A stretch of DNA of 64,000 nucleotides from Paraburkholderia sp. BCC1884 (GTDB lineage: Bacteria > Pseudomonadota > Gammaproteobacteria > Burkholderiales > Burkholderiaceae), in contig NZ_CAAJGL010000112.1 of NCBI RefSeq assembly GCF_900996225.1, forward strand, positions 124,001 to 188,000, given 5' to 3'. The notes under the pieces are model-generated. The model saw only the letters and a program-made list of their open reading frames with translations. It searched no databases and had not been told where the DNA came from. Of the stretch, positions 1 to 8,708 are shown one piece after another. The number at the start of each line of letters is the position of its first letter. The first letter of the stretch is position 1. A program made the translations under genes and the position numbers.

Positions 1-54
1 AAATATCTATAACAATCAATCGCTTGCAATCAGATCTAGGTTTGATCGAATAAC

Positions 55-70
55 TGGCACACAAGCTGCT
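55..70 (+). promoter_or_regulatory. Candidate sigma54 (RpoN) -24/-12 promoter
   Basis: TGGCAC, five bases, then CTGCT, with the GG and GC at the spacing of the RpoN consensus TGGCAC-N5-TTGCW (one mismatch). The core is nearly the same as the one at 63838-63853 in front of glnA. No ORF with a ribosome site starts downstream; a strong terminator follows at 249-284. The activator site would lie in or before the 54 bases to the left and I cannot identify it. Inference from consensus only. Confidence 0.55.
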
Positions 71-81
71 TTTATAGACTC

Positions 82-284
82 ATGGGGCCGGATTGGACGA
101 GCCGAAGCAAATCGCGGCAAGTTTCAAACGACGTTTCCAAACCCTTTGCGCACCGGTCGACGAACAGGTGTCGAACCCGATGACGGCCTGCGCGCGTGGC
201 GCGCGGCCCCGGTGGCCCCGTCGCCTATCCTCGTAGGGCGACGGTTTCGCCCGCACTCCCAACGGAGTGCGGGCTATTTTTTTT
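82..284 (+). ncRNA. Candidate sigma54-dependent small RNA
   Basis: A roughly 200-nt stretch bounded by a sigma54-type promoter (55-70) and a strong intrinsic terminator (249-284). It contains a further hairpin, CCGTCGCC (218-225) pairing with GGCGACGG (237-244), directly before the terminator stem. Frames through it lack Shine-Dalgarno sites and run through the terminator. I do not recognise it as 6S, tmRNA, RNase P RNA or another named RNA. The 5' end is inferred from the usual 11-12 nt distance to the -12 element. It could instead be the tail of a transcript from outside the window. Confidence 0.4.
249..284 (+). terminator. Strong intrinsic terminator
   Basis: GCCCGCACTCC (249-259) and GGAGTGCGGGC (264-274) form a perfect 11-bp stem with a 4-nt loop, followed by TA and eight T. 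It ends a plus-strand transcript that comes from 1-248, where no gene is evident. Confidence 0.85.
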
Positions 285-333
285 GTGGCGGGGAATTTAA
301 CGCGAGGAGACAGGCGGAGGCAGGCTGGCCGGT

Positions 334-1260
334 TCAGGTATCGGCGTGACGTGTGCTCATCCACGGAAGACGCTTGATCGCACCCGTGGCGAGCGCGGTG
401 CCGACCAGAATCACGCCGCAGCCCGCCAGCATGCCGGGTGACACGCCTTCGCCGAGAAACAGCGCACCCCACAGAATCCCGAAAATGGGAATGACGAACG
501 TGACCGTGATGGCTCTTGCCGGGCCGACCACTGCAATCAGGTGGAAGAACAGCATATAGGCGACCCCCGTACAGGCAATGCCGAGCGCGATCACGGCGCC
601 CCATGCGTGCAGCGAGATCGGCGTGTGCGGCCAGAAGATCACGGCGAGCGGCAGCAGCACGACGGTCGCGCCGGTCATCGTGCCGGTGGCGACGGTCAGC
701 GCGTCCACACCGGTCAGGTGACGCTTCGTGTAGTTGGCGGCGATGCCGTACAGCAGGGTCGCGCCGAGTGCCGCGGCAGCGGCCAGCGCGGTGGTGGCCG
801 GGGTGGCCGCCGAGCCGTCGGGCGCGGCGATCTGATCCCACACCAGCATCAACACGCCGAGAAAGCCGATCACCAGACCGAGCGTGCGCAACGCGCTCAG
901 CCGGTCGCGCAGCCACAGAAAGGCGACCAGTCCGCCCCACAGCGGCGTGCTGGCATTGATCACGGACGTCACACCCGCCGACAACGTCAGCTCGGCATAA
1001 GCGAACAGGCAGAAGGGCGCCGCTGAATTCAGAATGCCGACGACCAGCAGCGGAACAGCACGCGTGCGCAAGATCGTCGCCGATTGCTGCAGCGGGCGCC
1101 GTGCGATCAGCACGAGTGCGAGAAACACCGCGCCGATGCCGACCCGCAGCGCCATCAGCGGCGCGACGCCGAAGTCGGTCACGCCGACGCGGATAAACAG
1201 AAACGACGCGCCCCAGAGCGCGGCGAGGATCAGGAGTTGCAGGAGGCTTTTGGTGTTCAT
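334..1260 (-). CDS. EamA/DMT-family transporter
   Basis: 308-residue inner-membrane protein of the drug/metabolite transporter superfamily. Two EamA repeats of about five membrane helices each are visible, the first starting near residue 8 with the AALWGASFLFIRVG signature, the second near residue 165. The frame is open further upstream (to 1302), but the ATG at 1260 starts directly at the first hydrophobic helix, as is usual for the family. Substrate is unknown; relatives export amino acids, metabolites or drugs. It stands alone between the candidate small RNA and the lactate permease. Confidence 0.85.
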   Translation of the reverse strand: MNTKSLLQLLILAALWGASFLFIRVGVTDFGVAPLMALRVGIGAVFLALVLIARRPLQQSATILRTRAVPLLVVGILNSAAPFCLFAYAELTLSAGVTSVINASTPLWGGLVAFLWLRDRLSALRTLGLVIGFLGVLMLVWDQIAAPDGSAATPATTALAAAAALGATLLYGIAANYTKRHLTGVDALTVATGTMTGATVVLLPLAVIFWPHTPISLHAWGAVIALGIACTGVAYMLFFHLIAVVGPARAITVTFVIPIFGILWGALFLGEGVSPGMLAGCGVILVGTALATGAIKRLPWMSTRHADT

Positions 1261-1421
1261 CGTGGTGGCGTCGCGCGCGGTTGAGTCGAGACGCCTGCGC
1301 ATCGTAGCAGCGCGATCGCGCTCAACGTTTCAGGCTGGAATGAAACAGCAAGGTGCGGGAAATGAGAGGCGTCTGATAGTGGTGATCGTAAGCGCCAGGC
1401 GGCGGCGTGCAAAACGAGCAA

Positions 1422-1441
1422 TTCTCACGCTGTTGTGAGAA
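1422..1441. promoter_or_regulatory. Inverted repeat upstream of the EamA gene
   Basis: TTCTCAC (1422-1428) and GTGAGAA (1435-1441) form a perfect 7-bp inverted repeat with a 6-nt spacer, about 160 bp before the transporter start. Operator-like, no regulator can be named. Confidence 0.3.
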
Positions 1442-1464
1442 ATATTGCGATGAAATGAAGGCGT

Positions 1465-1500
1465 GAAAATAGAAACGCGCAGGCCGGGCGGCCTGCGCGT
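1465..1500 (-). terminator. Terminator of the lactate permease gene
   Basis: CGCGCAGGCC (1477-1486) pairs with GGCCTGCGCG (1491-1500). Read on the minus strand the stem is followed by TTTCTATTTTC. It lies 48 bp after the permease stop codon. Confidence 0.75.
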
Positions 1501-1547
1501 GCGGTGGATCGTGAATTATTTTGCGGCGCGACTGCGTCGCGGCGGGT

Positions 1548-3146
1548 TCAATGCGGAATCATCCCTTGCAGGAAGTTTTGCTGCACCCAGACCAGCACGC
1601 CGAGCAGCACCGTCAGCAGAATCGAATGCTTGAAGGTCTTGGCAAACACGACGCCTTCCTTGCCTTTGAGCTCCGTGGTGGCGACGCCCGTCGAGATGTT
1701 CTGCGGCGAGATCATCTTGCCCATCACACCACCCGAGGAGTTGCTTGCCGCCATCAGGATCGGGTTGAGGTTCAGCTGGTTGGCGGCCACGACCTGCAGG
1801 TTGCCGAACAGCGCGTTGCCCGACGTGTCGCTGCCTGACAGGAACACCGCGACCCAGCCGAGGAAGGCCGAGACCAGCGGAAAAAACGCTCCGACCGACG
1901 AGGCGCCCAGGCCCAGCGTATAAGTGAGTCCCGAGTAATTCATCAGGTACGCCAGTCCGACGATGGTTGCCACGGTCAGAATCGCGATACGCGTCTGCAC
2001 CCAGGTGTCGGCGATGGCGTGGCCGAACTCACGCGGGCTCAGCTTCACTACGAAGGCGGTGATGAGCGCGGCCACCAGAATCGCCGTGCCGGTCGCGAGC
2101 GGCTGGAAGTCCCACACTGCGCCGTACGGCGTGTTGTAGAGCGTGATGAAGACGGCCTTGTCGAGCCCCGGCCACGGCACTTTGACGTCGCCGATCAAGA
2201 AAATCTTCGCGACGGTCCACACGATCACCACCACCGACACGATGATCCACGGATACCAGCCCTGGCCGCCGCCGATCTTGCCGCGCACCTCGCTGACCCG
2301 GTCGATGTTGATCGCGAACTTCGGATCGGCGGCCGGTTTCCATACGCGCAGGAAAGCGATCGTGACGATCAGCGAGACCATCGACGAGAGCACGTCGGTC
2401 AGGCTGTAGTTCACGTAGTTTGAGGCGACGAACTGCGTCAGCGCGAAGCTCGCCCCCGACACCAGCAGCACCGGCCACACGCGCAACATGTTGCGAAAGC
2501 CCGCGTAGACGCCGATCACGTAGAAGGGCAGCAGGAAGGCGAAGAACGGCAACTGGCGGCCGACCATCTTGGCGAGCGAATCGGCCGGCAGATGGGTGAC
2601 CGCGCCGAGCACCGTGATCGGCACGCCGAGCGCGCCGAACGCCACCGGCGCGGTGTTGAAGATCAGCGTGAAGGTGAGCGCTTCGAGCGTTGGAAAGCCG
2701 AGCAGGATCAGCAGTGAGCTGGTGATGGCGACCGGCGTGCCGAAGCCGGAAATTCCTTCGAGCAGCGCGCCGAACGAAAAGCCGATCACGACCAGCACCA
2801 CGCGGCGGTCGTTCGGCAGGTTGTCGATCATCCACATGCGGAAGGCCGCGAAGCGTCCCGAGCGCTGCGAGATGTTGTACAGCAGGATTGCGGCGAACAC
2901 GATCCACATGACCGGCCAGCAGGCGAATACCGCGCCGGCGACGACCGAGTCGACCGCGAGTCCCACCGGAAACTGCCAGACGAAGATCGCCACGACGAGG
3001 CCGACGATCAGCCCCGCGAGCGACGCCTGCCAGGCCGGCCGGCGCGCCCAGCCGAGCAGCAGCAGGACGACGAAGATCGGTAAGGCGGCGACGAGGAACG
3101 ACGGCAATAGCGAATTGCCGACGGGGGTGAGTAGCTGGTGGAACAT
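1548..3146 (-). CDS. lldP: L-lactate permease (LctP/LldP family)
   Basis: 532-residue polytopic protein of the lactate permease family (TC 2.A.14), which imports lactate, and often glycolate, with protons. The family's conserved stretch GFSFGALLEGISGFGTPVAI is present at about residues 122-141, and 12-14 hydrophobic helices run through the protein. The start is ATG 3146, with AAGGAGA five bases ahead; the GTG one codon upstream is too close to the ribosome site. No lldR, lldD or lutABC gene is next to it, so it is a free-standing transporter with its own terminator. Glycolate or D-lactate are possible substrates. Confidence 0.9.
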   Translation of the reverse strand: MFHQLLTPVGNSLLPSFLVAALPIFVVLLLLGWARRPAWQASLAGLIVGLVVAIFVWQFPVGLAVDSVVAGAVFACWPVMWIVFAAILLYNISQRSGRFAAFRMWMIDNLPNDRRVVLVVIGFSFGALLEGISGFGTPVAITSSLLILLGFPTLEALTFTLIFNTAPVAFGALGVPITVLGAVTHLPADSLAKMVGRQLPFFAFLLPFYVIGVYAGFRNMLRVWPVLLVSGASFALTQFVASNYVNYSLTDVLSSMVSLIVTIAFLRVWKPAADPKFAINIDRVSEVRGKIGGGQGWYPWIIVSVVVIVWTVAKIFLIGDVKVPWPGLDKAVFITLYNTPYGAVWDFQPLATGTAILVAALITAFVVKLSPREFGHAIADTWVQTRIAILTVATIVGLAYLMNYSGLTYTLGLGASSVGAFFPLVSAFLGWVAVFLSGSDTSGNALFGNLQVVAANQLNLNPILMAASNSSGGVMGKMISPQNISTGVATTELKGKEGVVFAKTFKHSILLTVLLGVLVWVQQNFLQGMIPH

Positions 3147-3509
3147 CACGTCTCCTTCGTTGTTGTTTGAACGACTCGGGACTGCGAACTCCGGGTGCGT
3201 CGCGCGGGCAGGACGGATGGGCGCCGGCGGCCCATATCGGATAGGCCAGGACGCTTATTTAAACGGGTACTGTGTGTGGCTTCCCCAAGCATAGAGGCCG
3301 CCGCTGGCGCGTCAAGGAGGGAAACTACCGGCGTAGCGGGGTGAGCGTGAAGATGAGGGTGCGCTGCGCGACGCTAAACGACGATGGGAACACGCAAAGC
3401 GGCCATGACGGGCGACGGATGTTGACGAAGCGATGAGCGGCAGAGGGTAGGCCGCCGCAGTTCTTACGCGCTGCAACGGCCTCCGCTATCGTTCAAGCTG
3501 GGTGAGCGC
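3147..3509. other. Intergenic region before lldP
   Basis: 363 bases between two minus-strand genes. It must hold the lldP promoter and the 3' end of the lipoprotein transcript. I see no convincing ORF, no T-tailed hairpin and no clear FadR/LldR-type operator. Confidence 0.5.
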
Positions 3510-4049
3510 TCAATGCCAGTGGCCGCCGCCGCCGTGTCCGCCACCACCCCAACCGCCGCCGCCATGGCCACCGCCCCAATAGCCGCCGAAGCCGAAGCCG
3601 ATGGAAACAGACGGTCCATACCAACCTGGATAGCCGTAGTAGGCCGGATAGAGCGGCGGCGGATAGTAGGCGGGATAAACCGGCGCGGCATAGACCGGCG
3701 GCGCGGCCACGGCGTAGGTGGCCGGCGGGTTCGGCTGCGCCTGCTGATATTGAGCCTGGGCTTGCGGTTGGGCCTGACCTTGCTGTGGATCCTGCTGTGC
3801 TCCGTACTGATCGGCGGGTCCCGGACCCACCGGGACCGCTTGCTGGGTCGCGCCCGCAGGCACCGTGGCGTAGTAAGGGTAATAGCCGCCGGGATAGTAA
3901 CCGTACGGGTAATAGCAGCCCGACAAGGCGAGCACGCAGGCCGCGCTGCTCAACACGAGCCCGGATCGGGAAACGGGCGAACCTAATGAGAAAGCGCGCG
4001 GCAGTCGTTGGCCGATGGCGCGCAAAGAGTTGATGACGCGGGACTTCAT
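3510..4049 (-). CDS. Tyr/Pro/Gly-rich lipoprotein of unknown function
   Basis: 179 residues. A long N-terminal region leads into a lipoprotein signal with lipobox LALSGC (Cys about 45). The mature part is low complexity: repeated YYPYGYYPGGYYP after the Cys, a Gln/Pro-rich middle (about 80-110), a Pro/Tyr block, and a Gly/His/Trp-rich tail ending HWH. The start ATG at 4049 has GGAG ten bases ahead. Such composition suggests an outer-membrane-attached, extended surface or periplasmic protein. The His-rich tail might bind metal; this is speculation. No function is assigned. Confidence 0.7.
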   Translation of the reverse strand: MKSRVINSLRAIGQRLPRAFSLGSPVSRSGLVLSSAACVLALSGCYYPYGYYPGGYYPYYATVPAGATQQAVPVGPGPADQYGAQQDPQQGQAQPQAQAQYQQAQPNPPATYAVAAPPVYAAPVYPAYYPPPLYPAYYGYPGWYGPSVSIGFGFGGYWGGGHGGGGWGGGGHGGGGHWH

Positions 4050-4257
4050 GACGCGCTCCTGTTTGAATCGAACGCCGCCATTGGGGCGTCACCCCTTGAG
4101 CTTACGCTGCCGCGGCGTCGACAGGATTGCAAAACCGTAACCGCTTATTTCACCTCGTTGCAAGGCGGGTTCAAACGCGCATCCGCCTTGCATCGCCTGA
4201 ACGGTTGGCCCCGTCGCGCCTCGTGGTTTGCTTCGCGGTTCGCTGGTTTAGCCCGGC

Positions 4258-4470
4258 TTATTTGCCGACCTGATTACCGATGATCCCACCCGCCGCCGCA
4301 CCGCCTACCGTCGACAGCGCATTGCCGCCGATCGCCGCGCCCGCTGCACCGCCTAAGCCCGCACCCACGGCGGTGTCGCGTCCCTGACGGCTCATGTCGC
4401 CACACGCGGACAGGCTTGCAACAACTGCCACGACGGCCGCGAGGGCAGCCATTTGTCGAATCGATTTCAT
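4258..4470 (-). CDS. Small glycine-zipper lipoprotein
   Basis: 70 residues. Signal peptide with lipobox SLSAC (Cys 23), then a glycine-zipper segment (residues about 36-68) with GxxxG-like spacing such as GAGLGGAAGAAIGGN and GGAAAGGIIGNQVG. These are typical of outer-membrane-associated Gly-zipper proteins (YMGG/SlyB-like). The ATG at 4470 gives a normal lipoprotein signal; longer starts add an unlikely N-terminus. Role is probably envelope integrity or stress, by family analogy only. Confidence 0.75.
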   Translation of the reverse strand: MKSIRQMAALAAVVAVVASLSACGDMSRQGRDTAVGAGLGGAAGAAIGGNALSTVGGAAAGGIIGNQVGK

Positions 4471-4572
4471 GATGAAGACTCCGGTAATGGTGATTGGATG
4501 GTGCCAGGGATACTGGACCGAACATTCCCGCTTTCCCTTCATTTAGCATGCAGCGTGCCCGGCACGCGCCCA

Positions 4573-4598
4573 TAAAAAAGCCCGCCAGTGGCGGGCTT
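4573..4598 (-). terminator. thiC terminator
   Basis: AAGCCCGCC (4578-4586) and GGCGGGCTT (4590-4598) form a 9-bp stem, followed on the minus strand by a run of T. It lies 68 bp after the thiC stop codon. Confidence 0.85.
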
Positions 4599-4665
4599 CG
4601 TGCTGCAACGCGAGGTGCTGGCGGATCGGATGGCGTAAGACGCCGCCCGCACCGCCCGGCCGGTT

Positions 4666-6597
4666 TTACTGGCGCTGATAGATCTCCGCGCCTTTCTTCA
4701 TGAACTCGATCGACTTCACTTCCATGCCTTTCTTCAGCGCTTCGTCGTCGGTGACGCCTTGTTGCGCTGCGAATTCGCGCACGTCCTGCGTGATTTTCAT
4801 CGAGCAGAAGTGCGGGCCGCACATCGAACAGAAATGCGCGACCTTGGCCGAATCCTTCGGCAGCGTTTCATCGTGGAATTCGCGCGCCTTGTCCGGGTCG
4901 AGGCCGAGGTTGAACTGATCTTCCCAGCGGAATTCGAAGCGCGCCTTGCTCAAGGCGTTGTCCCGCACCTGCGCGCCCGGATGACCCTTCGCCAGATCGG
5001 CGGCGTGCGCGGCGAGCTTGTAGGTGATGATGCCGGTCTTGACGTCGTCCTTGTTCGGCAAGCCGAGGTGTTCCTTCGGCGTGACGTAGCACAGCATCGC
5101 CGTGCCGAACCAGCCGATCATCGCCGCGCCAATGCCCGAGGTGATGTGGTCGTAGCCCGGCGCGATGTCGGTGGTCAACGGCCCGAGCGTGTAGAAAGGC
5201 GCTTCGTCGCACCATTCCAGTTGCAGGTCCATGTTCTCCTTGATCAGCTGCATCGGCACGTGGCCGGGGCCTTCGATCATCGTCTGCACGTCGTGCTTCC
5301 ACGCGATCTGCGTGAGCTCGCCGAGCGTCTTCAGTTCGCCGAGTTGCGCTTCGTCGTTGGCATCGTAGATCGAGCCGGGACGCAGGCCGTCGCCGAGCGA
5401 GAAGGCCACGTCATAAGCCTTCATGATTTCGCAGATGTCTTCGAAGTGCTCGTACAGGAAGCTTTCCTTGTGGTGAGCGAGACACCACTTCGCCATGATC
5501 GAGCCGCCGCGCGAGACGATGCCGGTCATGCGTTTGGCTGTCAGCGGCACGTATTGCAGACGCACGCCCGCGTGAATCGTGAAGTAGTCGACGCCTTGCT
5601 CGGCCTGTTCGATCAGCGTATCGCGGAAGATTTCCCACGTCAGGTCTTCCGCCTTGCCGTTGACCTTCTCCAGCGCCTGGTAAATCGGCACCGTGCCGAT
5701 CGGCACCGGCGAATTGCGGATGATCCACTCGCGCGTTTCGTGAATGTGCTTGCCGGTGGAGAGATCCATCACCGTGTCGCCGCCCCAGCGGATCGCCCAC
5801 GTCATCTTGTCGACTTCCTCGCCGATCGACGAGGTCACCGCCGAGTTGCCGATGTTCGCATTCACCTTCACGAGGAAGTTGCGGCCGATGATCATCGGCT
5901 CGCTTTCCGGGTGATTGATGTTGTTCGGGATGATCGCGCGGCCGCGCGCGATTTCCTCGCGCACGAATTCCGGCGTGATCGCCGTGAGACCGTTCGGACC
6001 AAACGCGCTCGCGCCGAACGCCTGACCCGGATGCTGGCGACCCATCATCGCGGCGAGCTTTTCGCCGTTCGGGCCGCTCGTCCTCAGCGTCTCCAGATAC
6101 TCGGCGCGGCGCTGGTTCTCGCGAATCGCGATGTACTCCATTTCCGGCGTGACGATGCCTTTGCGGGCGTAGTGCATCTGCGAGACGTTCTGGCCGGCGA
6201 TCGCGCGGCGCGGCGTGCGGTGCAGGCCCTGGAAGCGCAGTTCGGCGGTGGCCGTATCGGCGGCGCGCTCGCGGCTGAAGTCGCTCGACAGACCCGTCAG
6301 CGCTTCGGTGTCGCCGCGCTCTTCGATCCATGCCTGACGCAGCGCCGGCAGACCGGCGCGAATGTCGATCTTGGCTTCCGGATCGGAGTAGGGGCCCGAC
6401 GTATCGTAGACGTAGACCGGCGGATTCTTCTCGCCGCCGAAGCTGTCCGGCGTATCGGCTTGCGAGATTTCGCGCATCGGCACGCGGATGTCGGGGCGCG
6501 AGCCGCTCACGTAGAACTTGCGCGAATTGGGCAGCGGCGCAACAGCGGCTTCATCGACGTGGGCGTCGGCGGAAAGGAACTTTGGATTGGCGTTCAT
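4666..6597 (-). CDS. thiC: Phosphomethylpyrimidine synthase ThiC
   Basis: 643 residues, the normal length for proteobacterial ThiC. This radical-SAM enzyme converts aminoimidazole ribotide to HMP phosphate for the pyrimidine half of thiamine. The C-terminal iron-sulfur motif C-x2-C-x4-C is seen in HFCSMCGPHFCSM near residue 580, and conserved blocks such as GPGHVPM and EGVDYFTIHAGV are intact. Start ATG 6597 has GGAG seven bases upstream. Expression is under the TPP riboswitch at 6700-6800; it is a single-gene unit ending at a terminator. Confidence 0.98.
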   Translation of the reverse strand: MNANPKFLSADAHVDEAAVAPLPNSRKFYVSGSRPDIRVPMREISQADTPDSFGGEKNPPVYVYDTSGPYSDPEAKIDIRAGLPALRQAWIEERGDTEALTGLSSDFSRERAADTATAELRFQGLHRTPRRAIAGQNVSQMHYARKGIVTPEMEYIAIRENQRRAEYLETLRTSGPNGEKLAAMMGRQHPGQAFGASAFGPNGLTAITPEFVREEIARGRAIIPNNINHPESEPMIIGRNFLVKVNANIGNSAVTSSIGEEVDKMTWAIRWGGDTVMDLSTGKHIHETREWIIRNSPVPIGTVPIYQALEKVNGKAEDLTWEIFRDTLIEQAEQGVDYFTIHAGVRLQYVPLTAKRMTGIVSRGGSIMAKWCLAHHKESFLYEHFEDICEIMKAYDVAFSLGDGLRPGSIYDANDEAQLGELKTLGELTQIAWKHDVQTMIEGPGHVPMQLIKENMDLQLEWCDEAPFYTLGPLTTDIAPGYDHITSGIGAAMIGWFGTAMLCYVTPKEHLGLPNKDDVKTGIITYKLAAHAADLAKGHPGAQVRDNALSKARFEFRWEDQFNLGLDPDKAREFHDETLPKDSAKVAHFCSMCGPHFCSMKITQDVREFAAQQGVTDDEALKKGMEVKSIEFMKKGAEIYQRQ

Positions 6598-6699
6598 GCA
6601 TTATCTCCGGCAAAGCAAGGTGGGCCGCTAAGCAGGAGACGAGACGGAAGTTGTCGGAAATCGCGAGAGGTGATGCGATAGAGCCTGGGTGCGAAATCC

Positions 6700-6800
6700 G
6701 TACGCTTCCCTGCGCTGGCATTATCCAGATCAGGTTCAAAGGGTATTTCTCACCCACGCAGCACGGACCTCCAACCTCCGTGCGACGCAGGACCCCCGCG
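6700..6800 (-). promoter_or_regulatory. TPP (THI-box) riboswitch
   Basis: On the minus strand the conserved aptamer elements appear in order: GGGGGTCC, a variable extra hairpin, GGGTGAGAAATACCC, then GAACCTGATCTGGATAATG and CCAGCGCAGGGAAGCG. These match the thi-box core (CUGAUCUGGAUAAUGCCAGCG). It lies about 105 bp before the thiC start. Binding of thiamine pyrophosphate is expected to lower thiC expression; whether by masking the ribosome site or by termination cannot be told. Confidence 0.96.
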
Positions 6801-6969
6801 TTAGCAGCGCACACGATACACCGGCCGCGGGCTGCTTGGCAACCGTCTCGAAAAGTCGGATGGCGGGTATTAAAGCGGTCCGCCCCGCGCGATTCGTGGT
6901 GGAGCGGTGTGGCGGACCGTGCAGGAACGCAGCGGTTTGGCGACGCTGCGGCGCTATGGCTCGCTGCGC

Positions 6970-7380
6970 TTACAGCGTGAAATCGTCGGCGGCTTCGGGC
7001 TGAAACAGGATCTTGTCGAGCTTCAGCACTTTCTCCGTGCCGCTAGGCGGCGTGAAACGGATGCGCTCGCCGCGTTTCGCGCCGAGCAAGGCGAGGCCGA
7101 CCGGCGAGAACACGTTCAGGCGGCCTTGCGCGAAGTCCGCATTAGGCGGGTAGACGACCGTCCAGGTCATCTGTTCGCCGCTGCCTTCGTCGACCAGCGT
7201 GGCCTGCGAATTCATCGTCACGATGTTGGCCGGAATTTCGCGCGCGTCGACGATCACTGCGCGTTCCAGCACATCGTCGAGCATGTCCTGCAAGCGGGCG
7301 TCGGCGCCGGGCGCGGCGGCATGCTTCTCGAGACGGGCGACGTCGAGTTCGGTGAGGTAACAGGTTTTCGTCTTTTTCAC
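6970..7380 (-). CDS. rnk: Nucleoside diphosphate kinase regulator / GreA-GreB-type factor (Rnk family)
   Basis: 136 residues. A short N-terminal Rnk region (about 1-45) is followed by a GreA/GreB-type C-terminal FKBP-like domain (about 50-130), with NIVTMNSQATLVDEGSG and the SPVGLALLGAKRGE stretch typical of the family. Rnk binds RNA polymerase near the secondary channel, but lacks the long coiled coil of GreA. The start is GTG 7380 with GGAG eight bases ahead. It is monocistronic, next to the thiC leader. Confidence 0.9.
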   Translation of the reverse strand: MKKTKTCYLTELDVARLEKHAAAPGADARLQDMLDDVLERAVIVDAREIPANIVTMNSQATLVDEGSGEQMTWTVVYPPNADFAQGRLNVFSPVGLALLGAKRGERIRFTPPSGTEKVLKLDKILFQPEAADDFTL

Positions 7381-7847
7381 GACGGGGACTCCAATGCGAT
7401 CTGTGGATCAGGGAACAGTTTGCGGATGGGGTCGGCCCGGCGCTTCGAACAACGTCCCCTTGGGGACGACGCGGCTCAGGCAATACAACGAGCCACGTTA
7501 GTTCGGACGCCGGGCGGCGGGAAGCGGGAGCGTTCGGGACAGTTCCCCGGCGGCACGCGGCGCGGGCTCACCGCGCGCGCAACCGCCTGCGCGGCGGGGC
7601 CGCGAGCGGGTGAGGGCACGGAAAGTCGGAAAGCGCATCGGGATCGCCAGCAGAATTGAACGGGAGTGGTTGGGCGTCGAAGGAAAGCTGCAAGCGACGC
7701 ATAGAAAGGTGAATGTTAGCATGCGCCGCTTGCGCGCTTTTGTGCCGGGAAAACACGCGCGGGCAGCCGCGAATAAAAAAATACGATGCGGCTGTCATAA
7801 GCGACCGTGCGGTTCGACAAACGTGCAGAACCTGATGGGAGCACGTC
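7381..7847. other. Divergent intergenic region rnk / DUF1223 gene
   Basis: 467 bases without a convincing gene. A hairpin CGTCCCC-TT-GGGGACG lies at 7453-7468. Before the DUF1223 gene there is an A-rich stretch and TGTCATAA (7793-7800) 14 bases from CGACAA (7815-7820), which resembles the -35/-10 arrangement of ECF sigma factor promoters. No operator can be named. Confidence 0.4.
7793..7820 (+). promoter_or_regulatory. Possible ECF-type promoter of the redox locus
   Basis: TGTCATAA (7793-7800), 14 bp, CGACAA (7815-7820), 28 bp before the DUF1223 start. Related YedY1/MrpX loci are known to be driven by an ECF sigma factor (SigF/NrsF in Azospira), so this is the element I would test. I did not match it to a published consensus. 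Confidence 0.25.
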
Positions 7848-8678
7848 ATGCAAATCGCTTTTAACGGCCGAAGCCATCGGCTATTTACCCGCGCTATCGC
7901 GTGGGTCCTGATCCCGGTGCTGCTCGGCGCGAGTGGTCTCGCCAGCGCGGCGGGCGCCGCCTGCAGCGTTCATAGTCCGGCGCATCGCGTGGCCCTGGTG
8001 GAGCTCTATAGCAGCGAGGGCTGCAACAGTTGCCCGCCCGCCGACCAGTGGCTGGGCCAATGGAAAGACAGCGGCGCGACGCAGAGCATCGTGCCCCTGG
8101 CATTGCACGTCGACTACTGGAACAGCCTCGGCTGGACCGACCGCTTCTCGCAGCATCGCTTTACCGAACGTCAACAAACGCTCACCGATCTCGCCGGCGG
8201 TCACACCATCTATACGCCGGAGATTTTCGTCTCGGGCCGTGAGTTGCGTAGCTGGTCGCAACGCGACAGTTTCCAGAGCCGCATTGGCAAGCTCGTCAGC
8301 GAACCGGCGCAGGCGAACGTCGCGTTGGCTTTGACGCCCGCCGACGCGCGGACGTTCGACGTCGCCGCGCAATTCACCAGCGCTACACCGGCCACGACCG
8401 GTTCGTTGAGCGCCTATGTCGCGGTCTATGAAAACTCGTTGAGTTCTCAGGTCGGTGCCGGTGAAAATAGTGGCGCGACCTTGCATCACGAACGGGTGGT
8501 GCGTCAGTGGATCGGCCCCGTGCCGCTGGTCGCGGGCAACGCGCAGATTCGCCGCGCCGTTCGTTTCGAGGATGACAACGCCAACGCGCCGGCCGACCGG
8601 TTCGGCGTGGTCGCCTTCGTCGAGAACGACACGACGGGCGAGGTGCTGCAAGTGGCCGAACTCGCCGCCTGCCATTGA
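7848..8678 (+). CDS. DUF1223 family thioredoxin-like periplasmic protein
   Basis: 276 residues. A signal peptide (about 1-38, ending ASAAGA) precedes a DUF1223 domain. Its start has the strand-then-CxxC layout of a thioredoxin fold: VALVELYSSEGCNSCPPADQW, with the two cysteines of C-N-S-C near residues 61-64. Family function is not established; a thiol-disulfide role is inferred from the motif. ATG 7848 has GGGAG ahead. It heads a plus-strand run with a cytochrome b (31 bp gap) and a molybdoenzyme, so it may deliver or remove electrons in that system. Confidence 0.85.
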   Translation: MQIAFNGRSHRLFTRAIAWVLIPVLLGASGLASAAGAACSVHSPAHRVALVELYSSEGCNSCPPADQWLGQWKDSGATQSIVPLALHVDYWNSLGWTDRFSQHRFTERQQTLTDLAGGHTIYTPEIFVSGRELRSWSQRDSFQSRIGKLVSEPAQANVALALTPADARTFDVAAQFTSATPATTGSLSAYVAVYENSLSSQVGAGENSGATLHHERVVRQWIGPVPLVAGNAQIRRAVRFEDDNANAPADRFGVVAFVENDTTGEVLQVAELAACH

Positions 8679-8708
8679 GCGCGGCATTTCAGACCTCGGG
8701 AGATTCTC

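Noticed and set aside
146..349. Small plus-strand frame overlapping the candidate sRNA
   Set aside because: It reads through a strong terminator, has no ribosome site, and has no recognisable composition.
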